A DNA stretch of 64,000 nt from assembly GCF_964340395.1 (NCBI RefSeq), contig NC_135554.1, positions 22,725,592 to 22,789,591 on the forward strand. The letters are read 5' to 3'. The notes under the pieces were generated by a model. It made no database searches and was not told the origin of the DNA. It saw nothing but the letters and a program-made list of their open reading frames with translations. A program made the translations under genes and the position numbers. Of this stretch, positions 1-52,783 are shown piece after piece. How positions within the stretch are numbered: position 1 is the stretch's first letter; each line of letters starts with the position of its first letter. The DNA comes from Glandiceps talaboti. Its lineage: Eukaryota; Hemichordata; Enteropneusta; Spengelidae.

Positions 1-806
1 TTTCCATGCTTGCTACTTTCATTCTAACATTAAATAAATTACAGTCGCTGTACAAATACTTCAATGAATGAAAAATAGACACAGCCCTCTTAATATGCAT
101 TACAGCTATCAGATATAATACTTTCACTATTTATCATCTGTGTTACAATTTTAGTACCATGCTAGTTCGCAGATCAAATTTTTATTTTATGAAGTACATC
201 ATTGTGAAACTAAGATGAACCATATTTTACAACAATCGTGTTCAAAAAGACATCCATCGAATTATGAAAAAGTGAATGCTCAATTATAACAAATTAAATT
301 CTTGTTCATATATTAGGTTAAATTAAAGGTGCTATTAGAAAAATGGATATAAAAACAGGCAAGCTGTAATGCACGAATTTGGGTTAAAAAACAGCAGATA
401 TATATCAACTCCAAGCGAAGTGTCCTTTCAATTGATAATCCCAACAGATGTCACAATGTTTTGAAAGTGCAATACTATACACTATATAACACTTAAATTT
501 AATTGTATATCATTTAATATCATACTGATGGTTATATACATCCAGATCGAACACTTTAACAAATCACAGCAGTTTTGGTTTACACATTTTGCACAATTTT
601 CAGCATTTCAATACACACTAATCCCCCCTTCTGTTGAACAAGTTAACAACACAAAGGTCACTCGGCATATTATGATTTCATCTCTCTTTAGCTGTGTATA
701 ACCGTCTGACTGTAATATATATACACTGCTTCTAACAACTGGAGCATGTTTTGCTTGTATTAGTAATAAGATCATTATTCAGTCTGAAATTAATTTCCTT
801 CAGGTT

Positions 807-995
807 TCAGTACTGAAGATGCTTTGTAACTATATCTGAACACATTAAAATTCCCAGTGTGTAAGCAATAGTACCAACTATGGCAATTTTCCCTGTACAT
901 ACTTTACAATTATATTGGCTAGAACACAATGCTCCAACAGGGGAAGCGACCATTTCAACCTCTGCAAGTTTGTACCCATCTAATGTGTAACTCAA
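807..995 (-). other. Unidentified short minus-strand ORF with a hydrophobic segment
   Basis: A 62-residue ORF whose second half (GKIAIVGTIAYTLGILMCSDIV) could form one membrane helix, with several Cys residues before it (CSSQYNCKVC). A splice-acceptor-like TTAG lies just before the codons DGYKLAEVE, so it could be a terminal exon or chance. I do not recognise it. It sits inside the ELAVL intron on the same strand. Confidence 0.15.
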
Positions 996-1458
996 TACGT
1001 TTGTATTTATTTTGTTTAAAAATCATAAACTAGGTTAGCCTAACAGAGACAAAAAACCCCAACGCCTTGACACATTTATAGCCACATTACTTACAAGCCA
1101 TAAAAATGTTTCATTTCTTTATTATGCAGAGCTGTGATATGGTACATTTTTTAATAATGGTAACACAAAAGGCATACATGATAATTTTTAGGCGACAAAA
1201 CCCAAAAGTCATGAAAATTGCATGATCTTAAAAGTGGTGACACCAAGATGTTTATGGCCAACATGTTCATATTGTTGTATTATAAATGTCAAAACGGTGG
1301 TTTTTGTCATCTCTAAAATCTTATTTTGAAAATTTGGTATTTTGAGTACCTTGTGTGATTAGAGGACATATTGAAAAAATTTCTGTTACACAAGTGTTAC
1401 AACAGCTTCGCAGGGAGGGGAATAGTTCATCAAAATTACAAGTTTATTTCATTCACAT

Positions 1459-1849
1459 TCAATAGAGTGCACATGTTTCATATTTTAGGCTGTCTATTTT
1501 GAAGAGCAGCTTTCCATTCACTCCATTGAAAATATCAATCATACATGACGCCAGCTCTTTGTTGTGAATATCGTCCAATTTCATCACATTTAGTGGCAAA
1601 TTTGTTTTATTTTCATTCAGACTATTTCCAGGTCGTACCACAAGCATATCAAAATGATCGCAGATCACATCCATTGTATTACAATTTCTATGCCTTATCT
1701 CCGAGAGGGGAATTACTATATCATAAATGTTTTTTTTTCTCCTGCTATTCTAGGAAAGTTGTCCCATAGCCTGCAGCTTTATAGCAATTTTACCATCACA
1801 AGCACCCACAAGGACACATCTGTATATAAATTTCTTTCAGCATTTTTCA
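1459..1849 (-). pseudogene. Unidentified degenerate reading frame, one internal stop
   Basis: One minus-strand frame is open across about 390 bp except for a single TAG near 1752. The first part reads FIYRCVLVGACDGKIAIKLQ. The downstream part is the 71-residue ORF ending KYETCALY. Residue composition looks protein-like on both sides of the stop, which suggests a decayed coding sequence, possibly transposon-derived. The TTTCCTAG at the stop could instead be a splice acceptor, making the rest a terminal exon. Family not recognised. Confidence 0.25.
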
Positions 1850-1889
1850 CTTCACACTAGGTTTTAACTTCAGTGACATTCATCTATTC

Positions 1890-2310
1890 CTGATGTACAC
1901 ACAGCCGCCAGACAATTTTCAATCTTGTTTGTAGGTGCTAAATTCTGGAATAATATTCCAACATCTCTGAAACATCTTGCATCAAGGCTTGTATTTTAAA
2001 AAAAATTAAGAGAATACCTTATCAATGGTATGTGATTACCACACATTTTACTAGACTCTCATATGTATTATTATTTATGAAATGAAATGAAAATAAATGT
2101 TCCTCTTTGTATAGTTCATTTTGCCCCTCAAGTCAATTTTTTGTAATATGTGGTGGGGAACCAAGCTCGACTAGCGAAAAGCTATTTTTTGGACTCTAAA
2201 AATTGCCAATTCTGTTTTGCTTATAATTATAGTATACTATAATTGTACTACTACTGATATGTGAATTTTGACTTTGAAAATGGCAATAAATAAATGAATG
2301 AATGAATAAT
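1890..2310 (+). mobile_element. 5'-truncated non-LTR retrotransposon (LINE) 3' end
   Basis: The plus strand encodes a short fragment RQFSILFVGAKFWNNIPTSL followed by a conserved-looking KKLREYLI, interrupted by one TAA. This is the typical C-terminal block of LINE ORF2 proteins (GxKLWNxLP...F.KxLKxYL). It is followed by an AT-rich 3' region ending in a (TGAA)n-like tail near 2290-2308. The rest of ORF2 is missing, as expected for 5' truncation. The clade cannot be assigned. Confidence 0.65.
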
Positions 2311-3734
2311 CAAAATATCCATTAAAACTACAAAGCACACAGAGAATGTCTCCGATACAAAGTGCTGGCAAATTCACAACAAATCTAACAATTTGGCAAA
2401 ATTCTTGTAAAAATCCATGTAATAGATGCTACTGGAACAACCTTGTTTAAATCTGTACTAAAATTTGATAGTTGGGCTGGAAGTCATGGCACTGTAAAGT
2501 ACATATAACACTTTATGACCATGTAAATGTCCGAGTTCCAGTTTGTAGGCACAAAATATGACCGAGGCCCTAAACATTGATTGAATAGTTTACTGTAAAC
2601 TATCTGTACCAACAACTGTTCCTATATATCCGCTGAATTCCAATACATATCTAAACAAACAGATGCAACCTCGTGTCAAGGGATACTGTCTTCATTTTTA
2701 TATAAAAATAAGTTTGGGTCAACAAAGGTAAGGAAGCTTCATTTAGTTTTAACATTGCCTTGACATTCATATTTTTACACTGCCCTCTGAAAATATTTGA
2801 CACAATATTTTAAATACGTGGTATATTTGATTAACTCTTCTGATGTGATTAGCTATCTGAAGCTCTACGACTTTTTTCCCCTAAATTTTGACAACTGTAG
2901 CTATGAAGCTGTTGTGAAGACAAGTGTTCCGAAGTGGAGAGGAATTTACGAGTTGCAAGGACTTTTGCACACCGTCTAATGAAAGTGTTACAACTGGGAA
3001 AGAGTAAAATGTTGTCCACTTGATTTTAACCACAGATTTTAAAACGCTAGAGTTTTAATTCCAAACTCTTGGGGGTTTCAATGACTTTTGCCCATACATT
3101 GTCTCTATGATATTACAAAGTGTTGCTACCTTGGGAATGACTAAAATGCAGTCCACATGATGGAGCTACACTCAATTCAGAAAATAAACATGTTATGATC
3201 AAGTGTAGATCAAGGACACAGACGTGAACAATATGTGTATTAGATAATCCAGAAAAACTGCTGGAAAGCTCTCAACCACAAAACCGGGTCAAACTCGTTG
3301 ATCCAAAGACGGGTGGTCATGAAAAAAACCACTGGATACGGTTCTTTGGCTTGAATGAGGCGTTGAAACATCACTCACGATCCGATACTTGTACTGGATT
3401 TTCTAGATATACGACCCCTGATAATCTATCTTATTCATACATGTTTAAGGGGATAAGTGTTCAATGACACCATTACACTGGTCAAAAACGAGATCTCTCA
3501 AGGACTATTTTGACACACAACTATAAACCACAAACATACATTGCTTTAAGTTTAACCAGGATGCTTCATAAACAACTTGCGTACAATCTTTACAAAAAAA
3601 ATTGGATAACTATTCTGGGCAAACTCAAACATGCATTGCTAAGTTTAACCAGGATGCCTCATGAACAATTTATTTCACAAATTTTAAGAAAATTTTGACA
3701 ATTCTGATATTCAGACAAATGTATTTCAAAGGAA

Positions 3735-3736
<2 letters not shown>

Positions 3737-3774
<38 letters not shown>
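3737..3774. repeat. (TA)n microsatellite
   Basis: About 19 uninterrupted TA units in the ELAVL intron. Confidence 0.97.
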
Positions 3775-3782
<8 letters not shown>

Positions 3783-3835
3783 ATGTTAAAGTTTCAGTTT
3801 GACAAATTATAGTGGCGAAGCTGAAGTTGCGAGGA

Positions 3836-3851
3836 CCCCCCCCCCCCCCCC
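3836..3851. repeat. Poly(C) run, 16 bases
   Basis: Uninterrupted C16 on the plus strand (G16 on the ELAVL sense strand). One of several such runs in the window. Confidence 0.95.
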
Positions 3852-4935
3852 TAAAAATATATATATAGATTGATACTCTGTAAACGTACACCACTTTATT
3901 CAACAAACACAACACAGACCTGACAAATAAAATCTTTCACATTATCATGCATAATGAATCCGTCTTTGGCTGCATGTCGAAAGCTGCCAGCGATCAATCT
4001 CATTTTTTATTCCCCCAATGTTTTTATCAGTCACGACAGTGTGCCACAAATATTTTATTTAGTCACTGCGAGTAGAACCCAGGTGACAGACTTACTCCTG
4101 TGCTATTATCTCCAGTCATGCTTTATAAAGCTTTCGTAGTCATCTAGAATATTAAGTAGCTAATAACTCTTCAAATGAACTTCATCAAGTAAACCGTTAT
4201 ACTGGGTGAATTTCAAGTAGAACTTGCATAATCACATCAAAATTCCCTAACACTGCGCATCACTTGTATTCGGGAGAATTCAGGTTTATTAATTAGAATA
4301 TTCAGTCTTACTCATTGTTTGTTTTCTAGTTTGAAATATCAGTTTCCAGATCGTACTGTTTAAAAGCACCCTAAAATTTTACATCAATTTTTAAAATAAA
4401 AATAAAACTGAAGTTTTACTTGGTAAGATTGCATAAACAAACTTGGTTGTTCATTCAACTGCCTCATTGCAATAGAAAACAAACCTTTTCAAAGCAAGAG
4501 AAAGCAACCGGATGTGGTCAGTTTAGTTTACATAATGGCAAACAGTTCCAAACATGAAAGCTGAAGCTGACCTTTGCCATCCCCCTATAAGATGTAAAAT
4601 TGGAACTACCCCACCATTTTGAAAAGTCATCTACTTTGAAACTGTCCAGCTATATTTCATGTTTACCTGATATCATAACAGATATCATTTTCAAAATGAT
4701 TTTCTTAGTCATAATTTTTTAAAAAGTGATGAACACTCAATATTCTGATGATTCATTCAAAGTACACATTCAGGTCACATTGCACTCTTTGCTTTTATTA
4801 AGGTACAAGCAATACACAATACGTTGATCATATTCAGGGAAGCAAATTCCATTACTGGCGATAAAAACAAGGTATTGGGGAGATTGGTAAATAGATTGCT
4901 GACAGTCTGGGAGATCCTTCATTACAAACCAGCTA

Positions 4936-5207
<272 letters not shown>

Positions 5208-8200
5208 CTGTGAAAATGACAATCACAAAAGGAAAAACCAAAAAACAGGGAAACCAAATAAAATCAAAATGAAAAATGAAAGTAATTTAACCAAAAACAA
5301 ATAGGTATAAACAAATTGAAATAGAAATGAAATATAAAGAAATATAATACATAAATGAAAAGGAGAGAAAAGAGAAAGATAACATTAGTCTACAATACAC
5401 ATGATCATGTCAAACTTCTAAAAAAATATTTGAATCATAAAAAGTATACTCGTAATTTGAAGGAATTCTGCCCTTGATCAACTGTACCAAAATCGGATAT
5501 TTAGTACTTTACTAGAATTTACTCTGATGTACGCAGAGGAAACTTGAAGAAACTCGTTTCTGAAAAAAAAATCACAAGGAATGTGTAAGAAAATAACAAA
5601 ATAATAAATGTATTAACAAGTAATAATCTAGAAAAAAGTTCTTGAAATAAAAACAGAATTCAATATGGCTGCCATAAAACTGGCATAAACAAATTACAAT
5701 TTTGAAAATTAAGTGAAATGTTACATTGGGTAGAAAACACCACTAGTGTATATGTCCTGTAACTAGGGTGATTGTTAAAATTGATGACATGTTTTTAGGA
5801 ATATAGGCTGTTGAACTGCAGCAAACACAATTTCAAAGCGCGACATGTCAAATTGGCTCGGAAGGCACTCTGGCAGCAAACAAAATACAAAACTGTCCAT
5901 ACTGTCTGTCACATGCATGCACAAACAATCATTTCTAGACTGTCATCTTTCATCCTCAGGACCGCGTTATAAATAGAAAAATTTTTTTTTGAGAATGTGG
6001 TGTGGTCTGCTGCTCGGAAATAACATTGAATTTCTTACTATAACTGTCAACTCATTGTTATATTACAAATAGAATCTTATAGAATAGAAAGTTTTGAGGA
6101 AGTAACTCTACCCTGAAACAGGAAGATTTCATATTCCTGGTGTTAAAATTTGGATGTTGGTCTGGCAAGGTTACAATACCACAAAGAGAAAGTGACAGCT
6201 TCAACAAACTAAAGCATTTGCCCACCCATTTTACTTGTTTATACATCTTTGCATGGGATGATTTATAGAAGACAAACAAAAAAAACTTGCATTGGAAAAG
6301 ATCCAGTTTACAAAGAAAATGGTCATTTTGAGTTTTGAATTGAATACCCTTCCTTAACCTGTTTTTCAATTGGAAGGCCAAACCTGGTATCTGATCTCAA
6401 TGACAAAGTGTCTGGGTGAACAAAGAGATAAAGCAGTCTTTTGTCATCCAGGTGAAATGGATTGGCTGGTGAAAACATGACAGTAGTTTACATGAAGAAG
6501 AAAAGGAGCAGTTATTCCTGACTAACTACTGCCTGTGAGAACGCTAACTTGAAATGGCAATAAGTCAGGGTACCACTTGGAATTTTGCCCTGACCAATAT
6601 ATTGTGCACAAGAACTTTTGTTGCTCAAAACAAGACTCCTGTAGATTTATTTAATATTGTTGGAACACCCTGGTTACATTCAAAGGGTTACTGCTACGCT
6701 ACGTATGTAATAACATTCACATTATAAATAAACATATCACATTATTTCCTTCATATCACTTCACTTTAAAATCCAAATTTAGTTTTCCAATTTACCTCAA
6801 TGATATTTCATATTTTTAGTCTCCATCTAATTCTAATGAGTTCATCAATTGAACACGCACAAAAAAAAATAAAAAAATAAAAAAATATAAAATTCAATTG
6901 CTGATTTTGATTTTTTTTGGTGGATGAATTTAAAAAACTTGTCTATCATTTACACATTGCATACTATCTATCCAACATCATTTTAGTTTGACATTTAAAA
7001 CATTAAATGTCACTTCAATAAACTGTCACAAGTCTTTCTTGTGATTTGGTCATAAAAAAACTACAATAGAAGAAACCAGAGTGAATTTGCAATGTATAAG
7101 CCATCATTTAAATTAAACAATAAGCTTGTTGAGGGGCAACAATAAGTATATAGTTGGACATGGACCCCATGGGCAAAAAATAAGGTAAGGTTTTGACTGC
7201 CTACCTTGTGTTACAATGTTTCCTAGAGTGTTACTCGGTGACAGACTTGTGGCAAATTCCCAATATGAAGTAGCAATTTATGCAGATAGTCTACACTTTT
7301 GTCAATTCAGTGAATTTCAAATAAATTACTGAGGGTCCTTGGGGACTGGGGCTCAGAAGCTACAACTGCAAGTAAATTACACCCTCAATCAAGAAAGTGC
7401 TTCCATTTCATTTATAATAATGCAATATTCCAGCTCATGCATACAGAAGAACTATGTCTGACATAAACAAGGCTCCCCAGCCAATGGCTGAATTAATTTA
7501 TTGCAAATGTCGCCACATTTAGAATTTCTCTACATGCAGAAATTAAATTTAGGTCCTTAAATAACACAAATCTCCATGGAATTGTGGAAGAAATTTAAAA
7601 CTGGTATTCGCGTCACGTTTAAAGGGTACATGAAGTGAAAGCAAACACTGGCAATTTTCCCTAAACCCCCCTTTGAATAGCAAGCTTCTTTGTCAAAGTA
7701 ATCATTCACATTAGACCATCCTGACCAAAATACACTTGGTAAAGATTGGCCATGGAATCGGTAGTATAACAAAAATTGGACTAAATATATCCCTACCAAG
7801 AGCAAACTATTTTGTTTTTGTGATATGTTCAAAGCGTTGTGAACAACTTGCATCTAAAGATGTATATGACACAACAAGCGCCGCTAGTATAGGACCAAAA
7901 TGGCGTTGTTGTAGCTCGGGTACAAGAGCCATGATATAAAATTATTAAGTGGATTAAAAACCAACACAAATATTACTAAAATCAATTTTTCTTCGGTAAC
8001 CAAACATGCAACGAAAATGTATTGACCGACTTTCCAGTACAGAAGTATATTGAGTCTCGGGAAGAATTCGTTTATTTCCGAACAGCAGCCAGGCGGTCGT
8101 GTGTCGATCTGCGAGGCCAAATGTTTTGACTGCCAGGTTATGATTGACATCTCAAATCCAGACTTGACATCTTTTTATCTTAAGACAGACGCCGTTGTTT

Positions 8201-10255
8201 ATTCTACTGGTTTGCCACAAGAATGTTGTCCTGCCAGTCGCGAGCGAAAAACAAAGAACCCTGATAAAATGCGACACCTTTTCCGTTCTTTTGTTTGGTA
8301 TAATTGTTCCACGAACGTCAGGATAAACAATAGATTACAAATCAACTCAATATCAAAACATTTACAACGGTATCGGAACGATATCATAACGGTACTAATT
8401 GAGGATATTCAGTGGACCTAAGAAAATCAGTCGCCTTACTCTGCAAACACTCTCCCGCTCTGCAAGTCAAACTGTTAATTTTCCGCAGATGTTGCGGGGC
8501 CGCCTTGTGTGAAACAACTAGTGAAAAAGACGTGTGCAGCTGCAGCCAAAACATACAATGTAACAATGCCAACGCATGTAGCAAATGAAACGGTTATGAA
8601 GCCCGCTTAAAAAATTAAAAAAAAAGAACGTGAAAATGTGCCCACGGCCTTTCATCAAATTCTTTAGCAAGACATTATATTACGAGCGAGTTTTCACGGA
8701 ATTTCAACTTTTCATTCTTACAAACTGAAACACCGAGACTCGAGTTACACGAAGACTGCACAAAAGCTCGCACACAGACGTAGACCACGTGTTCGGAAGT
8801 GCAGGGCTTCGTTGCCTGTCATGCCAGGAAATCCCGCAAAACATGGCAAGCAGGTAATATAGATAAGCATTTAAGAGTGTCCTGGCAAAACAAGATAAAC
8901 CAAGTTTCTTTAGGTGACAGGAACTTGCCGTTCAGAATAAAGTTAATGGCCACTTTTATTTCAAACATGCACGGTTCGGGACGTCCTTCATTCACACAAA
9001 ATGTTTTCAAAGGCACGAGACATGTAAAGTAATAGCGACGAGGTAAGCGAGCCGGAGCCCTCTACTCGTACGCTCACAAAACTATGTGTACTCACCTTTT
9101 TAGCTTGATTCTTCAAATTTCAAAGCGACGGCTTTCTTGCAATAAATTTTAAAGATTAAAGTTGACCCAAGGGCAGCAAAAATGGCAGAGGTAGCGGCTA
9201 TTTCAGGGTTACACTAAAAATTTTGTCAAAACGTGCTCTACAAGATGGCGTAGTGTAGACTAAGAAATGACCGTATATAAACTTTGGCCGATAAAATCCT
9301 AATATTTGATAGTAAATACGCCTGGTTCGACGTAGCTATAAAATGCTTACTAGAAATAACTGATAACGGGTTAAAATGAGGATTTTGGTGCCAACAAAAA
9401 CGGTTGTCAATGTGGTGTTCTAAGGTGACAGAACGTAACAGGACACAATGTGCTGAGCACTGTACAACAAAAATAACTTCCCTCACAATATCGCACACAT
9501 CTATGTAAGCCGCTTCACGCCGTGGAGACATCCGCTGCGTAAAGTAGTGCGGAATAAATTGATTGATTACATCATCAAAAAAGGAAGCAAATAAGTAAAT
9601 CGATATTTCAACGACAAGGTTATGTATTTTATGATTTAATTTGAGAAGGGGGTGTTTATTTGGACACAATCTTTTAATTTGATATAGTAACACGGCGGCG
9701 GAGAGCCGCTATGACCCTAAAAACCATGACGTAATGCTAATGCGTAATGGCATGGGAAGTCACGGCGGGAAATGCTGAGGTAAAACAGGGTAAAGTTTTC
9801 GGTGAACGAAACAAAAAAATGCAACAAAGTAAGGCGCAAATGGTTCTGTGTGTGTTTCAGGGCTGTCTGCATTGCAAGTAAGCTTTGCACTTTCTGACCC
9901 AAAATAATGACATTGACGAGTAGCTCAGCTGTGCGGTCTGCGATGCCCCGTTGACGTACGTACATACGACCCATACGAATGAATATGCATTAGAAATTTG
10001 AAAGGCATTATTTTCATGTTATTTTTGGCTTTCCTTCAAATAATTCAGCAAAATATATCCCGGCGTTGTAGAAACATAGGTAATGAAAGTAGTCATTCGT
10101 ATATATTGAAAATAAATTCCATGAAGAAGTACAAAATGTTGATTTGAATTTTCATAGAAGGTATATTAATAAACCCACTAGGCCACCCCTGTCTGGAAAA
10201 TAGTTGCTGCCAGGTGCAACTACGTACATTACGCAAAGGTCGGTGGGACAACAAA
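5208..10255. other. Head-to-head intergenic / 5' region between ELAVL and AGBL4
   Basis: About 5 kb between the two divergent start codons. 5.2-7.8 kb is AT-rich, with a fragment of the hAT-like MITE right end near 5838-5877. 7.9-9.7 kb is noticeably richer in CG dinucleotides. No convincing coding exon is visible. ORFs in the CpG-rich part overlap on both strands and are not protein-like. Confidence 0.6.
7880..9720. promoter_or_regulatory. CpG-enriched candidate bidirectional promoter zone
   Basis: CG dinucleotides are much more frequent here than in the flanks. The zone contains a palindromic E-box CACGTG (8786-8791) and a YY1-like CAAGATGGCG (9241-9250). It lies upstream of both the minus-strand ELAVL start and the plus-strand AGBL4 start. 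Transcription start sites cannot be read from sequence, so the promoter role is inferred. Confidence 0.45.
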
Positions 10256-48261
<38,006 letters not shown>

Positions 48262-50427
48262 TGTTTTATCCTGGCAGACAAGATACTGCAGCTGAGTTGA
48301 CTGTCAAGTGATGTCTTCTACATGATGTGTGTCAGGTTTTGCAATAATGAGATGATGAACCTGCCTCGCAGAATACCAATACCACACATAAAGCTATCAA
48401 CACTCTCATTTGATAGCATTTGATCAATAATTCCGCTATCAATCAGCCCACCAAATGGACCCAATTTCCTGGATTACTCCATTCTATTGGGTAAAGGAGA
48501 TAATTTTGGTACAAGTGGAACACTCAGTGATTTCACGTCAGACATGTTAGAATCATAACAACTTTCATTCAGTTTTTGCTTTGGCGTCTGTGGAAGAAGA
48601 AAATCGAGTTGTTGTTCCTCCAGGTTTTTCACTACCTTTTTACCCCAACACCAGAGGGCGAAAATCTGCATAGATTATCCATAATAATCGAAAACCCTAA
48701 TTTGTTTGGAATCACCCTGATAAATTACCTGCGGAACTCAGGTAGATTTTACCTACTTATCGTCTGTTACAGTAACTAAATGTTAATTTGCCTGGTAGCC
48801 CATGAAAGTCATGTCGTCAGTTCTAAGTATTGTAATCTATAAATTTGACCCCAAGAGTTCTCAAAAAGTATGCCATCAATAGCTATTCTGGTAGTATTGT
48901 CGTTATGTCTGGCGAGATTGTTGTTATTCCAGACCAATGTATAGATAGTAATGCACAGATCCAGCTACATACAATGCACTGTTGAGTTTCTTTGTCTTGT
49001 TCAAATTTTAATCACATCCATGTAAATGAACAACTTGTTTGTGCAACACAGCAGTAACTTGAGTAAAGTTAACAAAGTGTGCCTAGACTGGGTTATATTT
49101 CAAAATAGATTATACGAGACCTTAATGGTATAATTAACAGAATGAAAGTGATTCTGTTTTTACGTCGCTCTCTCTTGTGTCATCCATTTTTTGTTAAACT
49201 TCAGATACAAGCCAGTGAACCAGTTTCTAGGCATATGAAGATAGTACTTTACTTGTTAATTATTCATCTACTGAAATTGAAAGCTACTTATTAGGGACAA
49301 TCGCACAATATCAAACAAGCTCAAAATGAACTTTGTTCGCGCAGGGGAAGTGGGTCTGGTGTCAGTGTGATTTCTGAACTTCATTTTCACTCTTCTAACC
49401 AAATTTCGAAAATGTTCATGACTTTAATGATAACAGTTTCTGTATTTCCTACTGAGATGTTGATAAGTTGATTAAAATTTACTTCTAATGTGATATACAG
49501 TGTTGGGTTTAAGGTAGTATCTTGATGTGTTTACTGTCATGTTTGTACATTGCATTGATCATAGTGATTTGACCACTCCAATTTTCATCATGACGTACAT
49601 AATATTTAAATATGTAGATGTCACTCATGTGAATGTTCATTTAGTGGGAGGGGGAGGGGTTTTTGTCTTAACCGAACGAAGTTCATTTATTGAGATTGTG
49701 CGACTTTGTGCGATAACCATAATACAGAGTAAATATTACCCTACATTTGTTGAACTAAGTTTATTTTTTATCTTTCTTTTTAGATATACAATGTATCTCC
49801 TTTTTTTTTGACATTTACTAGTAAATCTCTTGGCTTTGGGAGAGGATTTCAAAGTATTACAAGGAATGATTATTTTCAGCATGCATGATTTAGTAGCATT
49901 AATTCCCCTCACAATTAAAAAGGAGCTGTGTAATGAGAAATACAGGATAAATGTACAGATTTGTAAATGTTTTTTTTGAGTAGCCGGAAGAAATACAAAT
50001 TGAGCAGAAGAAATGCTGTGTGACAGTGATTTTATGGTATGTCATGGCACAGTGGTACAGTCTGTAATGAGGAAATCTTGTAAGTCAGTGTATAAAGGTA
50101 AACATGCACAAAACCCATGTTTTCAGCTAAGGTTTGGGAATTCTTGTATTAACAGAGATGGTAAACATGATAAAATTAGCATACATTTGCATAGATTTCC
50201 ATACAGATTTAATTCTATAATTCTGTACATATTAAAGAGCAAATTAGCATATTGAAAGTGTTAAGAAGGTCTTGACTATGCATAAAGAGGCCAAAAATGT
50301 GATGCTCACTCAAAAAATAATGTATTATTTCAGATCCAATCTGATACCTCGTAAAGCTATTTTACCAGTTATTAGACACGATGCAATCTGTTTTAGTTAT
50401 TGTAATAATTGATGTGGACATTTTATA

Positions 50428-50433
50428 AATAAA
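50428..50433 (+). terminator. Candidate AGBL4 polyadenylation signal
   Basis: An AATAAA about 2.2 kb after the stop codon. A variant ATTAAA occurs at about 49472. Placement of the true 3' end is uncertain. Confidence 0.25.
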
Positions 50434-50564
50434 ACAAAACTCTCCACCGATATCCAGAAAGTTACAGACTGTGTGCCCCTGGCAGTCAGTAGTCATACCA
50501 AAAGTGGAATAGCTGGAAGAATTGCCATCTTGGTTTTACTTCATTGCCTAATAAAAAAAAACCA

Positions 50565-50725
50565 TCATTTATTGTTGTGGGTCATTGATCAAAATGATAA
50601 AAAAGTTGAGTTTCTTGCTAGTCACCTAGTACTTCATGGTAAAGGATAGGAGATTATCAAATGTTGGTATGTCACAGCAACATGTTTGTCAGTGATGCCG
50701 CAAATTGACATAGAGGGCACCACTG
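50565..50725. mobile_element. hAT-type MITE relative, degraded
   Basis: GTTGTGGGTCA, AGTTTCTTGC, GGTATGTCACAGCAA and TAGAGGGCACCACTG in family order. Left end disrupted. Confidence 0.5.
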
Positions 50726-51193
50726 CTGTGTTTGTTGATTTTTATTGTCTGTTCAGTAGTTTTATCACTTTAGGACTCAATCTCCAAACATTAACATTTA
50801 CTGATATACAGCTTTGTCAAGTTTCTACATTTAAGTTTCATTACTCAGCTAGCTTATTTATATATTTCAGTTCTTTTCAAGGTTTCTAGAACTCCCATGA
50901 AACAAATAATTGTCAAGTATAGTCAAATTGACCAAAATATTACCATGACCAAAATAAAATGTGTCACTTACAAAATGTAGGTAAAGTTTATCTACATGTA
51001 CTGGGTCTTTTTTATGCAACCATTTTCAAAATATATGCGACAATATAGTGTCAACTCCAGACTCTGCCCTTACAAAAATAAAATGAAAACCAGTCAGTTT
51101 TTACTCCAAAACAATTTCCTTCTTTCAGCACCACATTACTGGGTGACACAAGGCAAGGCACTGAGTGACACAACGCATCTTCGTTCATGGTGG

Positions 51194-51392
51194 TTCCAAG
51201 GCCCTTAAGTTACCCATGCTAAATGGAGAAAAAATATCGAAGATTCAAGGCCCCTTAAGCTAACAATAATTCCCTTGCTGAATGATGAAAAAAATATCAA
51301 AAGTTTGAAGGGCCTCATGTTACCCATATCCACCCCTTGCTGAAGGGAGGAAAAAATATCAACTGCCTTCAGTTAAATGAGAGAAAAAAATG
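51194..51392. repeat. ~60-bp tandem repeat, 3-4 diverged units
   Basis: Units combine AAGGCCCTTAAGTTACCCAT, CTTGCTGAA and GAAAAAATATCAA, starting near 51194, 51244, 51304 and 51365. Confidence 0.75.
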
Positions 51393-51830
51393 AAAGTATT
51401 GAATGATGTGAAAAGTTAGTATTCACTGTACAAGACATTAGTTGGCACTAAGGCAACTTATATAGATGACTTCATTTATTTGGACTAGTATGTACACTAT
51501 GTAAATATGTTGGATTTTGTGAGCCATGTTTTTTCTAGAATGCTGCAAATGAGAGTGATCTTATATGATGTATAATTATGATACCACTGTATAGACTTAC
51601 AACAGATGATTTATGTATATATATATATAGATGTAAGACCTCGGATACTTTCACAACTGTGTGTGCGTGTGTGTGTGTACGTGTAAATAATAGAAGTTTT
51701 TCAAAATGTATAAAACAGAGTTCCTTTTGTTGACTGAATAATTAGATAAATAAAATCCCATGAAAACTACGTCTATATTGTTTCTGTTTTTATGATGAAA
51801 AGTGTAAAGGTTACTAACAAGCAAACCTTT

Positions 51831-51950
51831 CATCTTGAATGGTGCATTATGGGAAACGTTATTCAGACTCCATCTTGAATGGTGCATTATGGGAAATGTT
51901 ATTCGGATGCCATCTTGAATGGTGTGTTATGGGAAATTTGTCATTCTACC
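51831..51950. repeat. 40-bp tandem repeat, 3 units
   Basis: CATCTTGAATGGTGCATTAT begins at 51831, 51871 and 51911, an exact 40-bp period. The motif resembles the end of TIR element family B (23750), so it may derive from it. Confidence 0.9.
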
Positions 51951-52106
51951 ACCATCTCTTTTGATAAACATTAATCACTCATCAAATATCAAAGTTTTGA
52001 CTTTTTAAAAGTATGAAATTGTTTGCTGTCTTCCCTGAGATTGATTACTAGTACTTTTAAATTCGATCAATTCCATTAAATTTTTAAAAATTTTTTAGCA
52101 ATTATT

Positions 52107-52473
<367 letters not shown>

Positions 52474-52760
52474 AATAGTTGCATGCTGTCCATACTTGGT
52501 ATTGATGAACTAACATGACCTTTTGACTGCATATGGACATGTTTATCACTTTGCATTGGCCAGACAGTCTAATAGCCCATAATCATTCTAAAAGATATAT
52601 TGTCTTGTTTTCACTCTGTAATTGGCAGTCGGTGTCTAACAATAGAACAAATTCCTCACCCACTCAATGTGTATTGATAATCAATGGGCTGGAACCACCA
52701 ACAGCTACTATAGATTGTAGTTCCTCTAAGGAGTTTTGGACTAGTGAGTTAAATGTGTAA

Positions 52761-52783
52761 TTGGTGGTGGTGGTGGTGGTGGT
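52761..52783. repeat. (GGT)n plus G-rich stretch
   Basis: Eight GGT units, followed at 52805-52853 by several GGGG blocks. Confidence 0.9.

Noticed and set aside
8050-8421. 123-residue ORF in the CpG-rich zone
   Set aside because: Overlapped by antisense ORFs of similar length, no recognisable domain and no splice context; the longer ORFs reflect fewer AT-rich stops.
9238-9693. 151-residue minus-strand ORF upstream of ELAVL
   Set aside because: No domain, odd composition and no splice connection to the ELAVL ATG exon in frame; more likely promoter or 5' UTR DNA.
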